Assembly (NCBI GenBank): GCA_014860565.1
Contig: JACZJN010000151.1
Coordinates: 1-43,965, forward strand
Length of the DNA stretch: 43,965 bases
From: Bacteroidota bacterium
GTDB lineage: Bacteria; Bacteroidota; Ignavibacteria; SZUA-365
Direction of reading: 5' to 3'
The stretch's first letter is position 1, and each line of letters opens with the position of its first letter. The position numbers were made by a program, and so were the translations under genes. Below the pieces are notes generated by a model that made no database searches, was not told where the DNA came from, and saw nothing but the letters and a program-made list of their open reading frames with translations. Positions 7,016 to 15,685 of this stretch are shown here, piece after piece.

Positions 7016-8760
7016 TTTCCTTCATTCTTCTGTTCATGCTCGCCACGGGCGCACAGGCGCAGCGCGTGCGCGGCTTGATGGTCTACCATTACAGCGGGCA
7101 GACATTCGTGGCGTGGCAATCGGCCGGATCATCGGTGAAACAGTACACCGTGTATCGCTCCCGGAGCCCGCTGCGCACAGCGCTTGCGCTGCGGCAGGCA
7201 GAGCAGCGGATATCCGTGAAGCCCGGTACGGCCACCAATCGACGTCTGAGCGACGTCCTGCAGCGTCCCGCGTATTTCAGATTGCCCGGTCCCAGCGGGA
7301 CACTCGACTTCACACGTGAGTACGTCGTCGTGACCAGCGGGGAGTCGGGCAAATGGTTCTATGCCGTTACCGCGACCGGGGAGAAGGGAGAGTTCCGGGA
7401 AGTGCGTCCCGGCAAGAACGCCACCGCGAGTGCGGTCCGTGAATACACGACCATCCCTTCTCCGGTGCATCAGGGTCGATTCCCGCATATGGGCCGGTCG
7501 ATCGATGTGTTCGTCCATTGGGTCACGGACCATGATATTCCCGGCTATCCCGCCATGAGCAACATCGCCAGCCAGCCATTCAACTTCGCCTTGCAGAAAA
7601 ACGGCAAGGCAGACAAGCACCCGCTGATCGTGCGCATGCACGGACGGGGCGACAATTTTCTCAATCATTCCAACAGCGTCGACAATCCGCAGGAATACGT
7701 GCTTGCTCTAGACGACGAACTTCCCGGGACTTTGTCGTCCACGTTCTGGTTCGGCTATGACCGCGGCCTCGACATCAACAGGCGCGGAGGTCTGCAGTCA
7801 GCTCCCGGGGAGGGCGTGGTCGACTACACCATGCGCAGGGTACAATGGACGATCGACTGGGCGCTGCGGAGACTCCCGATCGACAGTACGCGTGTCTTTC
7901 TCAGCGGCATCTCCATGGGAGGTTCCGGCGTGGCGTTCTCGCTGTTCGGGCTCGGCAGCCGCATCGCGGCAGCGCTTGCCACCATACCACGCCTTGACTA
8001 CGCAAGCTTTGACAGTTTGGAAACACCGCAAGGGAAATCCGCCCATCGCGTGTTTCAGGCCCTCTGGGGCAGCGTCGACCGCAACCCGCGCATGTTCGAC
8101 GGACGTGCGGTTTACGATATGCTGAATTTCGGCTCGCGTATGCGCAGCGTTGATCTTCGCAATTTCCCACCCCTGCGTGTGATCAGCGGTCGGGCAGATT
8201 CCGTGGTGGGGTGGAAGCAGGCGCTCGGTAGTATGCGTTCTGCCGATGCGGCGGGTGCCGGAGTGGAATTCTTCTGGGACGACCGCGGGCATGACGCGCA
8301 TGGCGAACATCCCTGGACGCCTCAAAAAAATCTTGTCGACTTTGCGCGCTACCGAGGCAACCGCAGCTGGCCGGCATTCAGCCGCGTCAGCACGAACCCG
8401 GATCCCACCCTGGTTTCGCCAGGGAGTTGGAACGCGGCAGTGACATGGTACGAGCCGGTTATCGACGAAGCCGACCGCTGGTCGGTGGGACTGAAGCGCG
8501 CCGCCCTGGAAATGCAGGACAGTCTTTCCGTGGCGAGCGGTACGCTGACCACCGACGTCACGCCTCGCAGGCTGCAGCGCTTCCTGGTGACGCGCGGCAT
8601 GTGGTTCGCCTGGTCGCTGACCATCGGAAAGGATGAAATCGCGAGCGGGAAAGTTCGGGCCGTGCGGGATGGGGAGCTGACCGTCCCCGATCTGCCTGTT
8701 CCCAAGCTCCCTTCCCGTTTGGAAATTCGTTCCGTCCCTGGACCGGTCTTCGATCGTTGA
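6994..8760 (+). CDS. Secreted alpha/beta-hydrolase (prolyl-oligopeptidase/esterase type)
   Basis: 588 aa. A signal peptide of about 22 residues ends AQA|QR. Residues about 27-60 look like a fibronectin III-type strand pattern (FVAWQSAGSSVKQYTVYRS). The hydrolase domain has LIVRMHGRGDN (oxyanion region, about 211), the nucleophile elbow G305-I-S307-M-G309, a candidate Asp402 in SGRADS and candidate His433 or His436 in DRGHDAHGEH. Enzymes of this type cleave esters or peptides in the periplasm or outside the cell. No T9SS sorting domain is seen at the C-terminus. The gene overlaps the DUF2851 gene by 22 nt, so they are probably cotranscribed. Substrate unknown. Confidence 0.8.
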   Translation: MSVSSRVISFILLFMLATGAQAQRVRGLMVYHYSGQTFVAWQSAGSSVKQYTVYRSRSPLRTALALRQAEQRISVKPGTATNRRLSDVLQRPAYFRLPGPSGTLDFTREYVVVTSGESGKWFYAVTATGEKGEFREVRPGKNATASAVREYTTIPSPVHQGRFPHMGRSIDVFVHWVTDHDIPGYPAMSNIASQPFNFALQKNGKADKHPLIVRMHGRGDNFLNHSNSVDNPQEYVLALDDELPGTLSSTFWFGYDRGLDINRRGGLQSAPGEGVVDYTMRRVQWTIDWALRRLPIDSTRVFLSGISMGGSGVAFSLFGLGSRIAAALATIPRLDYASFDSLETPQGKSAHRVFQALWGSVDRNPRMFDGRAVYDMLNFGSRMRSVDLRNFPPLRVISGRADSVVGWKQALGSMRSADAAGAGVEFFWDDRGHDAHGEHPWTPQKNLVDFARYRGNRSWPAFSRVSTNPDPTLVSPGSWNAAVTWYEPVIDEADRWSVGLKRAALEMQDSLSVASGTLTTDVTPRRLQRFLVTRGMWFAWSLTIGKDEIASGKVRAVRDGELTVPDLPVPKLPSRLEIRSVPGPVFDR

Positions 8761-8961
8761 TTATTTCTCGAATTTATCCGATCTTATAACTTATCCGCTT
8801 GGATTTGATCGAAGTACCTCACGTATCCGCATTGGCGTGGAATGCTCCCGTGGAGTTTTCACACGCAGTCCCAAACTCGTGAATCATGTTCGGATTCATT
8901 CGCACGGCACATGCGTGCCACACGCGTCCAACGCTCTTGCACCACTGACAGAGTAACACAC

Positions 8962-9609
8962 ATGGATAGTATCTCCAAGGCAGCTTTCCGCAGGCTCCCA
9001 CGCTACCATCAGATTCTCAACGCGTACGAGGCTGTCGGGCGCGAGTATATCTCTTCACGGGAGCTCTCCGAGATTCTCGAGATTAACGAGACCCTGGTTC
9101 GGAAGGACATGGCGGATCTGAAGATCCGCGGCAGACAGAACCAGGGATACGGTATCAGCGCCCTCCGCGCACGTATCGAGGATTTCCTCGGTCTGCAGGA
9201 AATAACCGAGGCGCTGGTTGTCGGCGGCGGGCATCTCGGTACCGCGCTTGCGACCTACCCGGGCTTCGAACATTACGGTCTGAAAATCGTGGGCGTGTTT
9301 GATGACGATCCGCAGAAAATCGGCACGAAAATAGGCGGACATTCCGTGCTCTCCGTCAATCGTCTCGCAGCGGTCATCCAGAAGAAAAACATCAAGCTGA
9401 TTATTCTCACCGTCCCGCGCCATGTCGCGAAAGAGGTCACGGAGGTCGCGGTCAACGCAGGGGTGCTGGCAATCTGGAATTTCACGCCCTGCGAACTCAA
9501 CGTCCCCTCCGGCGTCAAGGTGCGCAACGAGCAGATCATCGGCGGCTTCATGGCGCTTTCGTACTACTTGAAAAACGTCACCGGGAGTCCCGACGATAAC
9601 GGGGAATAG
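8962..9609 (+). CDS. rex: Redox-sensing transcriptional repressor Rex
   Basis: 215 aa, the normal Rex length, starting at MDSISKAAFRRLPRYH; 40 in-frame codons upstream are not Rex-like. The N-terminal winged helix has LPRYHQILNAYEAVGREYISSREL and the recognition region VRKDMADL. The Rossmann domain begins VVGGGHLGTAL and continues FDDDPQKIG. Rex senses the NADH/NAD+ ratio and represses fermentation and respiratory genes when NAD+ is high. The residues after RKDM read LKIRGRQNQGYG instead of the common FGxxGxxGxGY, so DNA contacts may differ slightly. It is convergent with rseP with only 9 nt between stop codons. No clear Rex operator was found nearby. Confidence 0.92.
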   Translation: MDSISKAAFRRLPRYHQILNAYEAVGREYISSRELSEILEINETLVRKDMADLKIRGRQNQGYGISALRARIEDFLGLQEITEALVVGGGHLGTALATYPGFEHYGLKIVGVFDDDPQKIGTKIGGHSVLSVNRLAAVIQKKNIKLIILTVPRHVAKEVTEVAVNAGVLAIWNFTPCELNVPSGVKVRNEQIIGGFMALSYYLKNVTGSPDDNGE

Positions 9610-9618
9610 GCGGTTCGA

Positions 9619-10941
9619 TTAAAAGATATCGTTGTAGATCACGAATACCATCAGCGCAAGCAGGAGCACCATGCCCACCTGCTGTAGCGCGATCTTGATC
9701 TTGTTGGGGACCTCACGGCGGAACAATCCTTCGTAAATCAGGAAGATCAAATGGCCGCCGTCAAGCGCAGGGATGGGGAAGATATTTATGATCGCGAGAC
9801 TGATGCTCAGCAGAGCCATGAGGCTCAGGAAGCTGACGATGCCCGCCTCGGCGGATTGCGCAGCCATCTCTGCGATTTTCACCGGCCCCCCGATGCTCTG
9901 CTTGAAGCTCGCCTCACCGATGATGATATGATAGATGTTGGTGAGGAACATGTCCGTGACGCGCACGAGACCCTGCACACCCACCGACAGCGCTTCAAAC
10001 ACACCGTAGTGCACTTTCTCCACCGGTCCCGGGATGCTGGCCACAGGAATGATGCCGATTTTTCCGTTCGCCGTCGGGGTGACGGACGCGGACATCGTTT
10101 CTTCACCGCGCAGCCAGACGATTTTTATCGGCTTTTCGGGACTGGCGCTGACGCTTTTAATCACGTCACCCGGCGTATAGATCGGCATGTCGTTAATGGT
10201 GATGAAGATGTCTCCCACCATCATTTCCGCGCGGGAGGCGGGGAGCCCCGGTTCCACCCCTGCGATATATGTTTGCGCGCCCTCTGGACTGATGCCGAAC
10301 ATGGAAATATCGATTCCCTGCAGCTTCTGTTTCGGGATGCGCACCAGTTGACGTTCACCGTCCCGGCGCACTTCCATACGCAGATCGCGTGTGAGTTGTG
10401 CGTAGACGATGGCCTCGCGAATGCCTTCCCATGTGTCCATCTCCTCCCCGTTGATGGCCAGGATGCGGTCGCCTGTGCGGAGCCCGTAGAGCATGGCGAC
10501 ACTGCTGTCCGCCACATGTCCGATCGTCGTGACCCGGTGATGCTCCATGCCCTGGGTGAGATTGATTCCCCAGAAAATGGCGATCGCGAGAAGGATATTC
10601 ATCACGACGCCTGCAACGATGACGATGATGCGCTGCCAGACTGGCTTGGCGCGGAATTCCCATGGTTCAGGCGGCAGGTCGAGATGCTCGGTGTCCATGC
10701 TTTCATCGATCATGCCCGAGATTTTCACGTACCCGCCGATCGGCAGCCATGACACACAGTAGTCCGTTTCTCCGATCTGCTTTCCGAAGGCGCGAGGCGG
10801 GAAGCCGATCGAGAAGCGTTCGACACGCATGCCGAAGGCCTTCGCGGCAAGAAAATGCCCGAGCTCGTGAATGAGCACCAGCACGCCGATGATGATGACG
10901 AAATAGAATATCTGACTGAGAATTTGCGCGAGAGCGTCCAT
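9619..10941 (-). CDS. rseP: RIP metalloprotease RseP (site-2 protease)
   Basis: 440 aa membrane zinc protease that cuts anti-sigma factors and other single-pass proteins within the inner membrane. The zinc site HELGH is at 25-29 in the first membrane helix. Two PDZ-like domains follow (about 120-205 and 205-300, with GLRTGDRILAINGEEM and MMVGDIFITINDMPIY). The C-terminal NIFPIPALDGGH supplies the third ligand Asp at about 394. The start at 10941 was chosen because family proteins begin just before the first helix; it is 7 nt after the dxr stop, so dxr-rseP is an operon, a widespread arrangement. Confidence 0.96.
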   Translation of the reverse strand: MDALAQILSQIFYFVIIIGVLVLIHELGHFLAAKAFGMRVERFSIGFPPRAFGKQIGETDYCVSWLPIGGYVKISGMIDESMDTEHLDLPPEPWEFRAKPVWQRIIVIVAGVVMNILLAIAIFWGINLTQGMEHHRVTTIGHVADSSVAMLYGLRTGDRILAINGEEMDTWEGIREAIVYAQLTRDLRMEVRRDGERQLVRIPKQKLQGIDISMFGISPEGAQTYIAGVEPGLPASRAEMMVGDIFITINDMPIYTPGDVIKSVSASPEKPIKIVWLRGEETMSASVTPTANGKIGIIPVASIPGPVEKVHYGVFEALSVGVQGLVRVTDMFLTNIYHIIIGEASFKQSIGGPVKIAEMAAQSAEAGIVSFLSLMALLSISLAIINIFPIPALDGGHLIFLIYEGLFRREVPNKIKIALQQVGMVLLLALMVFVIYNDIF

Positions 10942-10948
10942 CAGGTCT

Positions 10949-12139
10949 TTATCCGGTCGTTGGCTGAAAATCAGTTTGTGAAATATGTGCTTCCGCCCAT
11001 GCGCGTGTGCTGCGGTCGGCATCGATAATGTCTTCGATCGACGCAGCGGCACCATGCGGCACGTGGGAGAGACTTTCCTCGATCAGTTCCGCGATGCGCG
11101 GAAAGGTGATCTCGCCGCGGAGAAACGCCGCGACGGCGACTTCGTTGGCGGCATTGAGGCAGGCGGGCGCAGTGCCCCCCGCGTGCAGCGCGTCGTAGGC
11201 CAGGCGAAGACAGGGGAATGCCTCCACGTCGGGGCTTTCGAAGGTCAGCGTGCCGATGCGTGCGATGTCAAGGCGCTCGTAATCCGCCGCCAGGCGGTCG
11301 GGATACGTGAGCGCGTAGTGGATGGGGATTTTCATGTCGGGCACGCCAAGCTGGGCCTTGACCGAGCCGTCGCTGAATTCCACCATGGAATGAATGATGC
11401 TCTGGGGATGAACCACCACGTCGATCTGTGCCGGGGCGACGCCGAAAAGCCAATGCGCCTCGATCACTTCGAGTCCCTTGTTCATCATGGTCGCCGAATC
11501 GATGGTAATCTTGCTTCCCATGCTCCAGTTCGGGTGGCGCAGCGCCTGTGCGGGGGTGACGGCCTGCAGGGCGTCGGATGTCCACCCGCGGAAAGGACCG
11601 CCGCTTGCGGTCAGGAGAATGCGCGCGACGCTGTGCGAGGGTTCACCCACGATGCATTGCTGTATGGCGCTGTGTTCGCTGTCGATCGGCAGCAGCGCCA
11701 CGCCGTGCTCCCGTGTGAGTGCGGTGATGATTTCTCCGGCGACGACAAGGGTTTCCTTGTTCGCCAGCGCGATGGTCTTGCCGGCGCGGATCGCGGTCAC
11801 TGTCGGCAGCAGCCCTGCAAAACCGACCAGGCTGCTGACCATGGTGTCGTAATCCTCGCGGCCTGCGATTTCTGTCAGCGCATCGTCGCTGTCCAGCACC
11901 TGCGTGATGTCGCCCACGTCTGCCAGGACCTGTGCGCGAGCGGCAGGGTCGCTCACGGCTACCGCCGCGGGACGGAATTCCCGCACTTGCGCCGCCAGGA
12001 GCTCGGCGTTGCTGTTGCCAGTGAGATAGCGGACGGCGAAATGCCCGGAATGCCTCCGCACGACCTCGAGCGTATTGCACCCGATCGATCCGGTGGACCC
12101 GAACACTGCCAGTATTTTCATTCCGCTATTCATATACAA
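10949..12139 (-). CDS. dxr: 1-deoxy-D-xylulose 5-phosphate reductoisomerase
   Basis: 396 aa. It catalyses the NADPH-dependent rearrangement of DXP to MEP, the committed step of the non-mevalonate isoprenoid pathway. The NADPH loop is FGSTGSIG (about 13-20). Other markers are LANKETLV, the metal/substrate region PIDSEHSA, LTASGGPFR and WSMGSKITIDSATMMNKGLEVIEAHWLF. The start could be the ATG at 12139, 12133 or 12121 (MKILAVFG); none has a strong ribosome site. rseP follows after 7 nt. Upstream, 12140-12559 has no gene but holds a long palindromic repeat. Confidence 0.97.
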   Translation of the reverse strand: MYMNSGMKILAVFGSTGSIGCNTLEVVRRHSGHFAVRYLTGNSNAELLAAQVREFRPAAVAVSDPAARAQVLADVGDITQVLDSDDALTEIAGREDYDTMVSSLVGFAGLLPTVTAIRAGKTIALANKETLVVAGEIITALTREHGVALLPIDSEHSAIQQCIVGEPSHSVARILLTASGGPFRGWTSDALQAVTPAQALRHPNWSMGSKITIDSATMMNKGLEVIEAHWLFGVAPAQIDVVVHPQSIIHSMVEFSDGSVKAQLGVPDMKIPIHYALTYPDRLAADYERLDIARIGTLTFESPDVEAFPCLRLAYDALHAGGTAPACLNAANEVAVAAFLRGEITFPRIAELIEESLSHVPHGAAASIEDIIDADRSTRAWAEAHISQTDFQPTTG

Positions 12140-12238
12140 TCAAACAAGTTAACCAACCCCTCCCGCTTCCGCAACAGAGAAACACGTCGCCATGAGGGGA
12201 GAACACCGATTTCCGGAGAAACATTCAGAGGCGTGGGA

Positions 12239-12451
12239 GAGAAAGGGAGGGAGGATGCAGAGGACGCGGAGAATGCCTTTACCGCAGAGTCACGCGGAGA
12301 CGCACAGAGGGTTTTTGAATACCATCGGATTCTGTTTGCGTTACAGTGATAGGCTTCCGAGATGGAACTCTTGATGAAATCCTCGGCGTGCCTCAGCGCG
12401 CCTCCGTGTTAAAATCTTCTCTGTGTCCTCTACAGCCTCCCTCCCTTTCTC
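12239..12451. repeat. 213-nt imperfect palindromic repeat element
   Basis: The outer arms 12239-12272 and 12418-12451 are inverted repeats matching at 30 of 34 positions. Nested inner arms 12283-12299 and 12382-12398 match at 14 of 17. The arms have the purine-rich gcagaggacgcggag / cgcagagtcacgcggag texture of short palindromic sequences scattered through many environmental genomes (recalled). No coding frame looks real. It fills most of the 420-nt gap between dxr and the TPR gene. Confidence 0.75.
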
Positions 12452-12488
12452 CTCCGGCGCCTTCTTCCGGGGAATTCGCGGGTACTCA

Positions 12489-12517
12489 TTGTGTGGGCGG
12501 TGCATTCTTCCTATAAT
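12489..12517 (+). promoter_or_regulatory. Candidate sigma-70-like promoter for the TPR operon
   Basis: TTGTGT (12489-12494) and a perfect TATAAT (12512-12517) are separated by 17 nt, 42 nt before the chosen start of the TPR gene. The spacing is ideal for a housekeeping promoter, but this lineage may use a different consensus. Confidence 0.4.
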
Positions 12518-12559
12518 TATTGGATGATTTACCCGATACATGAGATTGGATACGCTGCG

Positions 12560-14422
12560 ATGAAATACATGGTGCTTCTGTTTCTCCTTCTGACCGCCGC
12601 GGCGCCGTATGCGCGGGGACAGGCGGCGGATGAAATGAACACGCTGCGACTGGCGCAGACGTACGAGCAGTCGGGAAAATATGAAGAGGCATTGCGCTTC
12701 TACCAGGATCTGTTCCGCCAGCGTCCGTCCAACAGCAGTTATTTCGAAGGTGTGCGGCGCAGTCTTACCGCCCTCAAGCGCTACGATGATGTTGCTGCGC
12801 TGTTGACACAACGGCTCGCGCAGTATCCGCAGGATTTTACGCTGCGGGTGTTTCTCGGCGGGCTTTGTCTGCAGCGCGGACAACTCGACAGTGCCTCGGC
12901 CGAATGGGAAACGGCGATCGCGCTGAACACGCGCAATGCGCAGGCCTATTCGCTGATCGCGGATCAGTGCATCAACGCGCGTGAGTACAGCCGCGCGATC
13001 GACTATCTCCGCAGGGGACGCGAGGCGCTCGGGTCGCCGACGATGTTTGCTTTCGAAATAGCACGCGCCTCCGCGATGAATATGGATTTTGACGGGGCGA
13101 TGGACGAATACCTCAGCTACCTTCGCGCCGTGCCGCAGGCGCTTTACCAGATACAGCAGCAGCTTTCGATGTTTTCCGACATCCCCGAGGCACTCGACGC
13201 CGCCGTGCGCCGCGCCCGGTTGCAGGCGGAAGATACACCCGACAACGAGGCGCTGCAGTATCTGCTCGCATGGTTGTATATGGAACGAAAAGATTATACC
13301 TCGGCCTACGGGGTGTATCGGACGATCGACCAACTGAAAAAATCTGAAGGGACGGAAATCATAAAATTTGCGTCCCGGGCCTTCAACGACAAATCATTCG
13401 CGATCGCCGCGGAAGCCTTCGGCGAAGCAGTATCACGGCACCCGAACGCGTCCTACGTGCCGCAGGCCGAATTCCAGCGCGCGCGCAGTCTTGAAGAGTT
13501 GTATGCCGTGCAGGGATTGCCCGAAGTACTTGAACCCGCGCCCGAGAACACGCGCTATCCGAGCAGTGAGGCCGTGACCTCTTACGAAGGCGCCATCCGG
13601 CTCTACGAGGAAATCGCGAACAAGTATCCTGGTCTCGCCGTAGGCAACGAAAGTCTCTATCGCATCGGATACATCAAGTTCCACCGTTTCGGCGATATCG
13701 ACGGCGCACTCGAAATCCTCCGCGAGATTGCGGACACACGTCGTCAGGTGTTCGGCAGCTCCGATGCCGATGTACTGATCGGCGACATCCTCGTCGCGAG
13801 CGGCGATCTCGATGCCGCCATCGCGCAATATGACAAGGTGCTTCCGGCGCCGCGGCTCGAAACGGAGCTGCGCAGGGATGTACAGTTCAAAATCGCTGAA
13901 GCATATTTTTTCAAAGGCGAATTCGACACCGTGCTGGTGCAGCTCGAACCGCTTACCGCGGATGCGGGCTCCGATATCACCAACGATGCGCTCGATCTCT
14001 CCGCCCTGATCGCCCAATACCGTATGCCCGGGGAGGTGCCGCTGCAGCGGTATGCGCAGGCACTGTTTCTCGAGCGGCAGCGGAAGTATTCCGAAGCAGC
14101 CGCAATGGCGCAGGACATCATCACGCAGTTCTCCACGAGCGACCTGGTGGATCTCGCGTACCTCAAAGAGGCGGAACTGCAGAAACGCAGCGGACGCGTG
14201 CAGGATGCCGCCGCGAGCTATCAGGCCTTTCTCGACGCACGCACGGAGAGCTTCCTGCGCGATCGGGGGATGTTTCTTCTCGCGGAGCTGCGCGAGGAAA
14301 AACTCGAAGACATTCCCGGCGCGATTACACTCTATCAGCAGCTGCTGAGCGACTTTCCATTCTCGCAGTTCGCCTCCCGCGCGCGCGAACGCATTCTCAA
14401 CCTCCGCAAGGGGAATTCCTGA
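12560..14422 (+). CDS. Secreted tetratricopeptide-repeat protein
   Basis: 620 aa from the ATG at 12560, chosen because it begins a signal peptide (MKYMVLLFLLLTAAAPYARG, cleavage near residue 22). Almost the whole mature chain is built from 34-residue helical repeats, for example AQTYEQSGKYEEALRFYQDLF, LIADQCINAREYSRAIDYLR, and later AIAQYDKVLPAP and SEAAAMAQDIITQF, so it is a periplasmic or outer-membrane scaffold. The repeats near the C-terminus resemble the tandem blocks of YbgF/BamD-type proteins. It overlaps the next gene by 1 nt (TGATG), which means tight translational coupling. TPR proteins bind other proteins; the partner is probably the following gene product. Confidence 0.85.
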   Translation: MKYMVLLFLLLTAAAPYARGQAADEMNTLRLAQTYEQSGKYEEALRFYQDLFRQRPSNSSYFEGVRRSLTALKRYDDVAALLTQRLAQYPQDFTLRVFLGGLCLQRGQLDSASAEWETAIALNTRNAQAYSLIADQCINAREYSRAIDYLRRGREALGSPTMFAFEIARASAMNMDFDGAMDEYLSYLRAVPQALYQIQQQLSMFSDIPEALDAAVRRARLQAEDTPDNEALQYLLAWLYMERKDYTSAYGVYRTIDQLKKSEGTEIIKFASRAFNDKSFAIAAEAFGEAVSRHPNASYVPQAEFQRARSLEELYAVQGLPEVLEPAPENTRYPSSEAVTSYEGAIRLYEEIANKYPGLAVGNESLYRIGYIKFHRFGDIDGALEILREIADTRRQVFGSSDADVLIGDILVASGDLDAAIAQYDKVLPAPRLETELRRDVQFKIAEAYFFKGEFDTVLVQLEPLTADAGSDITNDALDLSALIAQYRMPGEVPLQRYAQALFLERQRKYSEAAAMAQDIITQFSTSDLVDLAYLKEAELQKRSGRVQDAAASYQAFLDARTESFLRDRGMFLLAELREEKLEDIPGAITLYQQLLSDFPFSQFASRARERILNLRKGNS

Positions 14423-15684
14423 TGAAATATCTTTTTTCTGTCCTGCTCGTCCTGACGGCGCTCTCGTCGCCGCTGCGCGCGCAGCAGAGCATTCTCATAC
14501 CCATGGACCTCCAGCAGACCGACCACCTGAAAGCCTACGGCATCGTGTACTGGGCGCTCACGCGTGGCGTCGATACGGACTGGCTGCTGAACTATCGCGG
14601 TGGAAGCTTTCTGATACCGCATTACGCATTCATCGCTGACGAATGCCGCCTGCGGGGCGTTTCATTCGACCTCCTTGACGGGGCGAGCGCCGCCGGCATC
14701 ATCGCGGAGGTGAGCAGTCCCGACGCCAACATGGATGTCGTGCGTCTGGAAAAAGCGCCCAAGATTGCGGTGTACGTCCCGCCCAATTTCCAGCCCTGGG
14801 ACGATGCGGTGACCCTCGCCCTCGAATATGCCGAGGTGCCGTATGAGAAACTGTGGGACGAGGACGTCCTCCTCGGCAAGCTGAGCGAATACGACTGGCT
14901 GCATCTGCACCATGAAGATTTCACCGGTCAGTACGGGAAGTTCTACGGACAGTTCAGCACCTTCCCCTGGTACATCCAGCAGGTGGCCATCAACGAATCG
15001 ATGGCCAAGCGCCTCGGCTACGGGAAGGTCAGCGAGATGAAGAAAGCCGTGGCCCGTGCGATCAAGGAATATGTCGGAAGCGGCGGATTTATGTTCGCCA
15101 TGTGTTCGGCGACCGATACCTACGACATTGCCCTCGCGGCGGAGAACACCGATATCTGCGACGTGATGTTCGACGGCGACTCGCCGGATCCCAACTGCCA
15201 GAGCAATCTCGATTTCAGCAAGACCTTCGCGTTCGAGAATTTCAAGCTCGTGATGAATCCCTACGAATACGAGTACAGCGACATCGACATGACGCCCGCG
15301 TTCGGCGGGCGTCCCGACAACGATTATTTCACCCTGTTTGATTTCTCCGCGAAATACGACCCCGTTCCGAGCATGCTCACGCAGGATCACGTGAACGTCA
15401 TCGCCGGCTTCCTTGGCCAGACCACGGCGTTCAGGAAATCGCTGATCAAAAAGTCCGTCACCATTCTCGCTGAAAAGGACGGCGCGGGGGAAGTGCGCTA
15501 TCTGCATGGAAATTACGGACGCGGAACGTTTACCTGGTACGGCGGGCACGATCCGGAAGATTATCAGCACCGCGTGGGGGATCCGCCCACCGATCTGTCG
15601 CTGCACAAGAACTCCCCGGGCTACCGCCTGATTCTCAACAATGTTCTTTTTCCCGCCGCCAAGAAAAAACAGCTGAAGACCTGA
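14422..15684 (+). CDS. Secreted 'asparagine synthetase B'-like conserved protein of unknown function
   Basis: 420 aa with a signal peptide (cleavage after about residue 20, LRA|QQS). The sequence SILIPMDLQQTDHLKAYG, the LLNYRGGSFL block, LEKAPKIAVYVPP, the YDWLHLHHEDFTGQYGKF block, FMFAMCSATDTYDIALAAE and the terminal GYRLILNNVLFPAAKKK are recalled as near-invariant in a Bacteroidota/Chlorobi family that databases label asparagine synthetase B. No Cys2 glutaminase centre and no ATP-pyrophosphatase motif of AsnB is visible, and AsnB is cytoplasmic, so that name is doubtful. The conserved HLHHED and CSATDT patches look like an active or binding site (inference). It is translationally coupled to the TPR protein and sits 1 nt before miaE. 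Confidence 0.8.
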   Translation: MKYLFSVLLVLTALSSPLRAQQSILIPMDLQQTDHLKAYGIVYWALTRGVDTDWLLNYRGGSFLIPHYAFIADECRLRGVSFDLLDGASAAGIIAEVSSPDANMDVVRLEKAPKIAVYVPPNFQPWDDAVTLALEYAEVPYEKLWDEDVLLGKLSEYDWLHLHHEDFTGQYGKFYGQFSTFPWYIQQVAINESMAKRLGYGKVSEMKKAVARAIKEYVGSGGFMFAMCSATDTYDIALAAENTDICDVMFDGDSPDPNCQSNLDFSKTFAFENFKLVMNPYEYEYSDIDMTPAFGGRPDNDYFTLFDFSAKYDPVPSMLTQDHVNVIAGFLGQTTAFRKSLIKKSVTILAEKDGAGEVRYLHGNYGRGTFTWYGGHDPEDYQHRVGDPPTDLSLHKNSPGYRLILNNVLFPAAKKKQLKT

Positions 15685-15685
15685 T

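Noticed and set aside
8858-8883. A Rex operator in front of rex (TTCAC ... GTGAA)
   Set aside because: The half-sites point the wrong way and are 16 nt apart; the Rex consensus is TTGTGAA-N6-TTCACAA.
8842-8961. N-terminal extension of Rex in the same frame
   Set aside because: The extra 40 residues have no Rex homology, and typical Rex proteins begin just before LPxYxxxL.
14422-15684. Asparagine synthetase activity for the AsnB-like protein
   Set aside because: No glutaminase Cys2 or ATP-binding motif is visible and the protein has a signal peptide.
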